DNA of 64,000 nucleotides. Source: Bdellovibrio sp. SKB1291214. Its GTDB lineage: Bacteria > Bdellovibrionota > Bdellovibrionia > Bdellovibrionales > Bdellovibrionaceae. The notes under the pieces are model-generated. The model did not search any database. It saw only the letters and a program-made list of their open reading frames with translations, and was not told the DNA's origin. Shown here piece by piece: positions 58,559 to 64,000 of the stretch. The first letter of the stretch is position 1. Each line of letters opens with the position of its first letter. Where the stretch lies: NCBI RefSeq assembly GCF_002209355.2, contig NZ_CP106855.1, forward strand, positions 186,001 to 250,000, written 5' to 3'. The translations under genes and the position numbers were made by a program.

Positions 58559-59619
58559 TATCTTTTCTTCCTACGTAAACGGTAAACATATGAAAGTACT
58601 TCGGCCACCGCGACAAACAAATCTCTGGGAATCACCTGCCCGATTTTCATCGTTTTAAAGATCGTTCGTGCCAGAGGTTTATTCTCAACAATCGGAATAT
58701 TATGCTCTCTAGCTAGAGCTTTAATATTCTCCGCTACGACATCCGCTCCCATCGCAACCACCTGGGGTGCTGGCAAATTGTCTGAATACTTCAAAACAAC
58801 TGCGATGTGGGTCGGGTTCGTGATCACAACGTCGGCCTTAGGCACTTCTGACATCATTCGTTTTGATGCCATCTCCCTTTGGATACGACGAATGCGCGAT
58901 TTGATCATAGGATCACCCTCGCGCTGCTTGTGTTCTTCCTTAACTTCCTGTTTGGTCATCATCATCTTTTTTTCAAGATCCCAACGCTGATAGAAATAGT
59001 CGGCTGCCGCAAGAACCAACATAACTCCACCAACTCCGCCCAATAGTTTCGAGACGATGTTGCCAATGTAGCTGCAAATTTGTTCAATCGAGAAGCTCAT
59101 CAAATACGGAATTTGATGAACTTCTCCACGTAACAAGAAATACAAAACCATGCCGATTGCGCACATTTTCAGAATGCCTTTTACAGCTTCCATCACGGCG
59201 CGAAGACTCATCACACGTTTCATGCCTTCAACGGGATTTAACTTGTTGGGATCTGGAGTTAATGCATCTTCAACTTGCAAAAATCCAATTTGCGCAACCG
59301 TAGCAGCAGCACCCAGCAAACCCGCGATTCCCATTACAGGAGCAATTAAAATAAGGGCTTTCTCTCCGTTCATGCGAAGAGCTTCCGTGAAGTTTCCGGT
59401 GCGAATCATGGCAACCATGTCCGGACCCAAGGAATAGTGGAACAGGTCATAGAAGTTTTTGAAGAAGAAACGACCCAAGGCATAGATACCCCCTGAAGCT
59501 GCCAACAACAATACTGCTGTCGCCAACTCTTTGGATTGAGCCACATTACCTTGTTTGCGAAACTCTTCCCGCCTGGCATCCGTTGCCGATTCGGTTTTTT
59601 CGCTGTCTTCTCCCGACAC
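58558..59619 (-). CDS. flhB: Flagellar export switch protein FlhB
   Basis: The 353-residue protein has four membrane helices (about 30-215) and a cytoplasmic C-terminal domain with the self-cleavage motif NPTH (VITNPTHIAVVLKY). Cleavage between Asn and Pro switches the apparatus from rod/hook to filament secretion. The start EDSEKTESATDARREEFRKQG is typical. It follows fliR by 38 bp. Confidence 0.97.
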   Translation of the reverse strand: MSGEDSEKTESATDARREEFRKQGNVAQSKELATAVLLLAASGGIYALGRFFFKNFYDLFHYSLGPDMVAMIRTGNFTEALRMNGEKALILIAPVMGIAGLLGAAATVAQIGFLQVEDALTPDPNKLNPVEGMKRVMSLRAVMEAVKGILKMCAIGMVLYFLLRGEVHQIPYLMSFSIEQICSYIGNIVSKLLGGVGGVMLVLAAADYFYQRWDLEKKMMMTKQEVKEEHKQREGDPMIKSRIRRIQREMASKRMMSEVPKADVVITNPTHIAVVLKYSDNLPAPQVVAMGADVVAENIKALAREHNIPIVENKPLARTIFKTMKIGQVIPRDLFVAVAEVLSYVYRLRRKKR

Positions 59620-59657
59620 TTAGTTCCTTCCTAGAACTTCATTTCTCTCTCTAAATT

Positions 59658-60437
59658 CTACATCGCCTTCATAACTTTGAACAGATTGCTAGCCGTGATT
59701 TCGACCAGACCATGCATCTCTGAGATCATCAAAGGCAGGCAGATGAAAACCACTGTCATGCCGATCATAATGGTGACTGGCATGCTCGTAACCAAGACGT
59801 TAATCTGAGGAACCGCACGCCCCAGAATACCCATTGCAAGATTGACTAAAATAATCGTAACCAGAACTGGTGCGCACATCTTAATTGTGAGGATCATCGC
59901 TGTTTGACCAAACATTGCCATCTCTGCAAATGGTCCCACATTAAGGCTCATCGAGCTTACAGATACCAAAGTATAGCTTTCCAAAATTGCACGGATCAAA
60001 ATGTGATGACCGTTAATTGCGAGGAAAACCAAGGTTCCCAAGGAAGTATAGAAAGACTCCATCGCATTACCAGACGTCCCAAGCAATGGATTGAACATCT
60101 GACCGGCAGATAAACCCACGCTCATAGCGATAAGATCCCCCACCATAGAGACAACGAAAAAGAAGATGCGGGTTAAAAATCCCAAGGACAATCCGACAAT
60201 GATCTCCCTGGCAGCTAATGACACGATTTCATTGGAAATTACCAAGTAATCGACGTTGCCAATTTTAACCAACGGATACATTAAAACGCTTAAAATAAGG
60301 GATAGCAAAATTTTAACAGGAGTCGGAATGGTACCTGCACCAAAGAATGCAGACGCCACCACAAAAGCAATCATTCGCAAAAAAATCAATGCGAACAATA
60401 AAAGTTGTGCTTCGGTGAAGGCCGTCCAATTCAACAT
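59658..60437 (-). CDS. fliR: Flagellar export protein FliR
   Basis: The 259-residue membrane protein has about six hydrophobic segments. Family phrases include FALIFLRMIAFVVASAFFG, REIIVGLSLGFLTRIFFFVVSMVGDLIAMSVGLSAGQMFNP and the C-terminal ILGRAVPQINVLVTSMPVTI. FliR is the single-copy part of the FliPQR helical export gate. It lies 5 bp downstream of fliQ. Confidence 0.96.
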   Translation of the reverse strand: MLNWTAFTEAQLLLFALIFLRMIAFVVASAFFGAGTIPTPVKILLSLILSVLMYPLVKIGNVDYLVISNEIVSLAAREIIVGLSLGFLTRIFFFVVSMVGDLIAMSVGLSAGQMFNPLLGTSGNAMESFYTSLGTLVFLAINGHHILIRAILESYTLVSVSSMSLNVGPFAEMAMFGQTAMILTIKMCAPVLVTIILVNLAMGILGRAVPQINVLVTSMPVTIMIGMTVVFICLPLMISEMHGLVEITASNLFKVMKAM

Positions 60438-60442
60438 CTAAA

Positions 60443-60715
60443 CTATTCCCTGACCATCGCTGGAATATTATCAATCAGCGTGGCTGTGTAAGTCGTCATC
60501 ACATCCATCATCCACGGCCCCGCCAGAACAATCACAACCGCAACCACGATCATTTTTGGAATGAACGTCAAAGTCGCCTCGTTGATCTGAGTCAAAGCTT
60601 GGAAAATGGAAACCGCTAAACCCACTACCAGCGTGCTGATCAAAAGAGGTGCCGACAACATAGCTGTTGTACGTAAAGCATCCTGACCAAGTTTAATCAC
60701 TAATTCTTCAGTCAC
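60443..60715 (-). CDS. fliQ: Flagellar export protein FliQ
   Basis: The 90-residue protein has two membrane helices and the family phrases LISTLVVGLAVSIFQALTQINEATLTFIPKMI. Four copies join the FliPQR gate. The length matches the family. It lies 8 bp downstream of fliP. Confidence 0.96.
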   Translation of the reverse strand: MTEELVIKLGQDALRTTAMLSAPLLISTLVVGLAVSIFQALTQINEATLTFIPKMIVVAVVIVLAGPWMMDVMTTYTATLIDNIPAMVRE

Positions 60716-60723
60716 TATTCACC

Positions 60724-61482
60724 TCAACCGAAACTTTTAACCATCGAACCGATTAAGAGTCCCCAACCGTCGACAAGTACAAAAAGCATAATTTTAAATG
60801 GAAGCGAGATCACAATTGGCGGAAGCATCATCATACCCATGGCCATCAGTACGCTGGATGCCACGATGTCGATCACCAGAAACGGAAGAAAGATAATGAA
60901 ACCAATTTGGAACGCTGTTTTAAGTTCAGAAACAACGAACGCCGGCACCAGAACCATCGTTGGAACTTCAGCGCGCGTTTTTGGTTTTTCTACTTTTGAA
61001 AGTCTGACGAACAATGCCAAGTCAGAATCACGCGTCTGATTGAACATAAACTTACGTAGTGGAGCCAGAGAACTTTCAAGAGCTTGCTCTTGAGTAATGG
61101 CACCTTTCAAATAAGGCTGAACACCTTTGGTGTTGATCTCATTGAATGCCGGCTGCATCACAAAGAACGTGAGGAATAAAGACAAACCCACCAATAACTG
61201 ATTGGGTGGCATTTGCTGCACACCCATGGCCTGTCTTAAAAAAGACAACACGATAATAATACGAGTAAAGCCCGTCATCATGATCAAGATGCCCGGTGCT
61301 AAAGTCAGCACCGTCATGATCATCACAAGTTTAATCGCATTAACCACTTCATTTGGGTTTTCCGAAGTTTTAAAACCTAGGTTTACTGTCGGCAAAGTCA
61401 CTTGCGCAAAGGCATGTGAACTTGTTAGCAAAACAAGTGGCAGCAGAATCAAACTCCAAAGAGTCAGTTTCTTAAAGTTCAC
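60724..61482 (-). CDS. fliP: Flagellar export protein FliP
   Basis: The 252-residue protein has a cleavable signal ([18 protein letters not shown]) followed by the FliP core: [47 protein letters not shown] and the C-terminal [11 protein letters not shown]. Five copies form the export gate with FliQ and FliR. Its start overlaps the fliO stop by 4 bp. Confidence 0.97.
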   Translation of the reverse strand: MNFKKLTLWSLILLPLVLLTSSHAFAQVTLPTVNLGFKTSENPNEVVNAIKLVMIMTVLTLAPGILIMMTGFTRIIIVLSFLRQAMGVQQMPPNQLLVGLSLFLTFFVMQPAFNEINTKGVQPYLKGAITQEQALESSLAPLRKFMFNQTRDSDLALFVRLSKVEKPKTRAEVPTMVLVPAFVVSELKTAFQIGFIIFLPFLVIDIVASSVLMAMGMMMLPPIVISLPFKIMLFVLVDGWGLLIGSMVKSFG

Positions 61483-62195
61483 TGAAAATTCCTCATGCCT
61501 TTCAAACGTTTTGAAACAATGTCTTTGATCCCGCTGATCGCGAACTCCTCATCAGCATCCATCGCTGGCGTTTCTTTCTGGCGAGTTTTGAATGTGACAC
61601 GCTCTCTGGGCTCCGACGAGGCTTCAAACTGATCTTCATCTTCGTCAAAAGTAGCCATTGTTTTCCCAAAGCTTTTTGGAGCTTCTTCTGGAATTTCATC
61701 ATCAAGCAAAGACAAGGACTTGATCATTGAAATATTGTGATCGGTCACGCCGATCAGTATCGACTCACCAGCAACGCGAATGATTGCCAAACTTTTCTTA
61801 GGACCCAAGTAATGCTGTTGCAACACTTTGATCTGAGTCTGGTGTTTTCTTTCTTTAGGCACTGAATACTTGCGCAAGAAGATAAATGCACCGCAACCCA
61901 CAAGGCCCAAGATTGAAAGAGTCATTAGAATACGGAACCAGCTTGAGCCTTCAGTTCCCGCATTTTTTTTGTTTTCTAAATTAAGTGGAATTTCAGATTC
62001 CTTGCGATTATCGATCTTTGGCAAATCTTTAGAAACAACAGCCTCTTGAGTTGTTGTTTCCGCAGGAACTGCCGCAGTTTCATTATTAGCTTCCGCAGCC
62101 ACAGCTGCTGGAGCTGTGTTAGAGGTAGGGGCCTCTTTGTCTGCTGCGTGAGCAGAAACGGAAATCATAAAAAGTACCGCAAAAATCCACTTCAT
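61479..62195 (-). CDS. fliO: FliO-like flagellar assembly protein with signal peptide
   Basis: The 238-residue protein has a signal peptide ([15 protein letters not shown]) and an Ala/Thr/Glu-rich periplasmic part (about 20-85). One membrane helix (about 88-108, [19 protein letters not shown]) leads to a cytoplasmic SH3-like FliO domain ([36 protein letters not shown]). A disordered acidic tail completes it. FliO helps FliP assemble. It is longer than E. coli FliO (121) because of the N- and C-terminal extensions. Confidence 0.85.
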   Translation of the reverse strand: MKWIFAVLFMISVSAHAADKEAPTSNTAPAAVAAEANNETAAVPAETTTQEAVVSKDLPKIDNRKESEIPLNLENKKNAGTEGSSWFRILMTLSILGLVGCGAFIFLRKYSVPKERKHQTQIKVLQQHYLGPKKSLAIIRVAGESILIGVTDHNISMIKSLSLLDDEIPEEAPKSFGKTMATFDEDEDQFEASSEPRERVTFKTRQKETPAMDADEEFAISGIKDIVSKRLKGMRNFQ

Positions 62196-62205
62196 AACAA
62201 ACCTC

Positions 62206-62583
62206 TTACTTAAGCTGCTCTACGCGCTCAGCTGGAGAAATGATATCTGTCAAACGTACACCGAATTTCTCATTCACTACCACGGCCTCACCGCGAGCAA
62301 TCAACTTGTCATTCACATATACTTCCATTGGCTCACCAGCCAATTTATTCAATTCAATAACGCTACCTTGAGTCAGATTCAAAAGCTCACTCACTGGCAT
62401 TTTCGTACGACCCAATTCCACTGTAACTTTCAATGGAATGTCTAAAATCAGATTCAAATTTCTGTCCTTAGCACCTGATAAGCCGTTCGTTTCTTTTTTC
62501 GGAGCTGCGCTGCCTTCAGCGGCCATTCCCGAAGCTTCTGCCATTAACTGATCTGCCAAGTCGTCCAATTTATCGTCTGTCAT
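62206..62583 (-). CDS. fliN: Flagellar motor switch protein FliN
   Basis: The 125-residue protein has a variable acidic N-terminal part and the SpoA domain: LNLILDIPLKVTVELGRTKMPVSELLNLTQGSVIELNKLAGEPMEVYVNDKLIARGEAVVVNEKFGVRLTDI in pieces. This is the full family signature. FliN forms the bottom of the C-ring with FliM. It is 8 bp from fliM. Confidence 0.97.
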   Translation of the reverse strand: MTDDKLDDLADQLMAEASGMAAEGSAAPKKETNGLSGAKDRNLNLILDIPLKVTVELGRTKMPVSELLNLTQGSVIELNKLAGEPMEVYVNDKLIARGEAVVVNEKFGVRLTDIISPAERVEQLK

Positions 62584-62591
62584 TTATCCCC

Positions 62592-63623
62592 CTACTTGAT
62601 TACCGGACGAGTCACTTGGACAGCCACGGTTCCATGATGTATTCCGTAATAACCTAAAAACTTTTTGATACCTTCAATTTCAACTTCGAATTCGCCAGTA
62701 GCGTCTTGATCCAGTGGAATAACATCGCCCACTTTCAAGCTCATCATGTCGCGAAGTTTGATCTCGGTTTCACCCAAGTTCACTTTGATTTCTAAATCTG
62801 TTTCCAAAAGCTGTTCTTGGATTGTGGAGGTCCACAACTTCTTATCCGTTTGATCAGATTCAACTTGGAAACCAGTGGAAAGTTTCTGTTTAATAGGCTC
62901 GATCGTTGCGTAAGGGATTACGATTGAAACCGTACCCGACGCGTTTTCAAGCTCAACGTCAAAAGTGGAAGCGATAACCACGTCGGTCGGAGGAACGATA
63001 CCTACGAACTGTGGATTGACTTCCGTACGAACAAATGAACATCCGATTTTTTCAACAGATGCCCATGCGGATTCAAGATCGTTGATTGCAAGGCCCACAA
63101 CTTTTTGCACAATCTGAAGTTCGATCGGAGTAAAATCTTTACCGTCAATTTTAGTATAAGGACGATCAGCTCCACCAAAGAAGCTGTCCACCAATGCGTA
63201 AGCCAGTTTACTTTCGATGACGAAAAGAGCTGAACCACGCAAGTTACCGAAACGCAGAACACACATGCAAGTCGGCATCGGCAAAGTGTTAATGAACTCC
63301 CCGAATTTTAAAAATTCCGTACCTGTCAAAGTGATCGAAGCGATTTTACGAAGAGCCGAAGACAAAGAAACACGAAAAGCTCGCATGAACTTTTCGTAAA
63401 TAACTTCAAGCTGTGGCAAGCGCCCACGAATGATACGGTCCTGGCTGGTTAAGTCGTAAGAAATGATTTTACGTTCTTCAACCTTGCCATGGCCGCCTCC
63501 GCTGCCACCGCCCCCACCACTGGAGGAATCATCTGACTTTGGAGCATCAGAAGAGGCAACATCTCCGTCGGAGACCGCGGCTAGTAGCGCATCAACTTCA
63601 CTTTGAGAAAGTACCTGATTCAT
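62592..63623 (-). CDS. fliM: Flagellar motor switch protein FliM
   Basis: The 343-residue protein starts with the CheY-binding motif LSQSEVDALLAAV, followed by an unusual Gly/Ser/Asp-rich linker (about 18-45, including a run of Gly and His). The middle domain carries TGTEFLKFGEFINTLPMPTC and VDSFFGG. The C-terminal SpoA domain (LETDLEIKVNLGETEIKLRDMMSLKVGDVIPLD in pieces) binds FliN. It controls rotation sense. It lies 9 bp from fliL. Confidence 0.97.
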   Translation of the reverse strand: MNQVLSQSEVDALLAAVSDGDVASSDAPKSDDSSSGGGGGSGGGHGKVEERKIISYDLTSQDRIIRGRLPQLEVIYEKFMRAFRVSLSSALRKIASITLTGTEFLKFGEFINTLPMPTCMCVLRFGNLRGSALFVIESKLAYALVDSFFGGADRPYTKIDGKDFTPIELQIVQKVVGLAINDLESAWASVEKIGCSFVRTEVNPQFVGIVPPTDVVIASTFDVELENASGTVSIVIPYATIEPIKQKLSTGFQVESDQTDKKLWTSTIQEQLLETDLEIKVNLGETEIKLRDMMSLKVGDVIPLDQDATGEFEVEIEGIKKFLGYYGIHHGTVAVQVTRPVIK

Positions 63624-63632
63624 AGCCCTGCC

Positions 63633-64000
63633 TTAGTTATAAAGGAACTCAGTAAACAGCACGTTTGCAATCTTCCCTTGCACCAGGAAGGAGTTGATCG
63701 TGTCTTTAATTTCGTTTTTCAAACTGTCCCGACCTTCACGAGTAGAAACTTCCTCGTAAGTTTTAGAAGACAGAATAATGATAATGATGTCGCGGATTTG
63801 TGCTTTACGTTTGTCGATCTCTTCAGCGGCTTTTTCGCCCTTCAGTTCAAGCTCGATATTGACCTTCGCCACACGACGACCTTTAGAACCCGCAAGATTC
63901 ACGATGAAAGTTTCCAAAGGAACCACTTTACCGACGATTTCTTTTTCTTCGGCTTCTTCCTTGTGTTGGGCTTCGGCTTCACCTTTAATGACGTTTTCGA
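63633..64000 (-). CDS. fliL: FliL, stator-associated protein (partial)
   Basis: The open frame continues through the right edge; visible residues upstream read ENVIKGEAEAQHKEEAEEKEIVGKVVPL. The C-terminal domain then follows: ETFIVNLAGSKGRRVAKVNIELELKGEK, IRDIIIIILSSKTYEEVSTREGRDSLKNEI and INSFLVQGKIANVLFTEFLYN, the FliL pattern with 'Y/F-T-F' end. FliL is a membrane protein next to the stator. The N-terminal membrane helix must lie beyond the window. The GTG at 63926 is internal, not a start. Confidence 0.94.
   Translation of the reverse strand, partial: ENVIKGEAEAQHKEEAEEKEIVGKVVPLETFIVNLAGSKGRRVAKVNIELELKGEKAAEEIDKRKAQIRDIIIIILSSKTYEEVSTREGRDSLKNEIKDTINSFLVQGKIANVLFTEFLYN

Overview
This window looks like chromosomal DNA of a predatory Bdellovibrio or a close relative (Bdellovibrionota). 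That is an inference from gene content: several lipoproteins with the atypical 'YQNC'-like lipobox, a compact fliL-M-N-O-P-Q-R-flhB-A-F-G-fliA flagellar block, a reduced Tad/Flp pilus locus, a CpoB/DUF4398/Pal cell-envelope block, and very dense packing with many 4-bp gene overlaps. I could not run a database search. No rRNA, tRNA, CRISPR array or prophage was seen.

Layout. 1-4392: an envelope protein cut by the left edge, a Tat-exported PhoD-like phosphodiesterase, nnrD, map and two small envelope proteins. 4401-5856: a 25-bp palindrome followed by a complete IS3-family element (4480-5837, TTT target duplication) that sits in the loop of what was an intrinsic terminator. 5880-8120: a multi-Ig/PA14-like lipoprotein. 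8268-12701: a tripartite EmrB-EmrA-TolC efflux operon with a divergent MarR regulator and a twin operator. 12778-16793: a secreted possibly lysozyme-like protein, an FtsJ/RlmM-like methyltransferase, a PilZ protein and an 11-residue-repeat coiled-coil protein. 16875-27079: a HAMP-like membrane protein, a chemoreceptor, then a LysM/beta-barrel protein overlapping the gene for a 2041-residue lipoprotein adhesin with a 918-bp internal repeat.

27076-36636: smpB, rsmA, tsaD, then cpoB-like, DUF4398 and pal genes, all on the minus strand. Divergent from pal is a large metalloprotease/beta-propeller/beta-barrel protein. It is followed by an exported methyltransferase-like protein, a PHB-depolymerase-type esterase and an unknown protein. 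36774-46795 holds a split Tad locus: Flp pilin, three pseudopilin-like proteins, a CpaB-like protein and an unknown protein, then secretin and CpaF ATPase. In between are an amidohydrolase, a Gly/Met/Tyr-rich repeat protein and a receiver-histidine kinase. Prepilin peptidase and the TadB/TadC membrane platform are not in the window.

46698-53169: small hypothetical genes, aspS, a PHA-granule-type protein, and an RpoH-like sigma factor with a long charged tail. 53347-64000: the flagellar export and regulation operon on the minus strand, from fliL (cut by the right edge) to fliA.

The best leads are non-coding. One is the IS inside a terminator loop. Another is a palindrome GTCTCA-N3-TGAGAC that occurs exactly three times although chance predicts far fewer than one. 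A third is overlapping divergent marR/tolC promoters in which each promoter carries one operator in its spacer and one at its start site. The others are a hairpin in which two convergent genes' stop codons pair with each other, a terminator-like hairpin whose 3' arm is the ribosome-binding site and start codon of the next gene, and a Flp pilin ribosome-binding site locked in a 7-bp hairpin.
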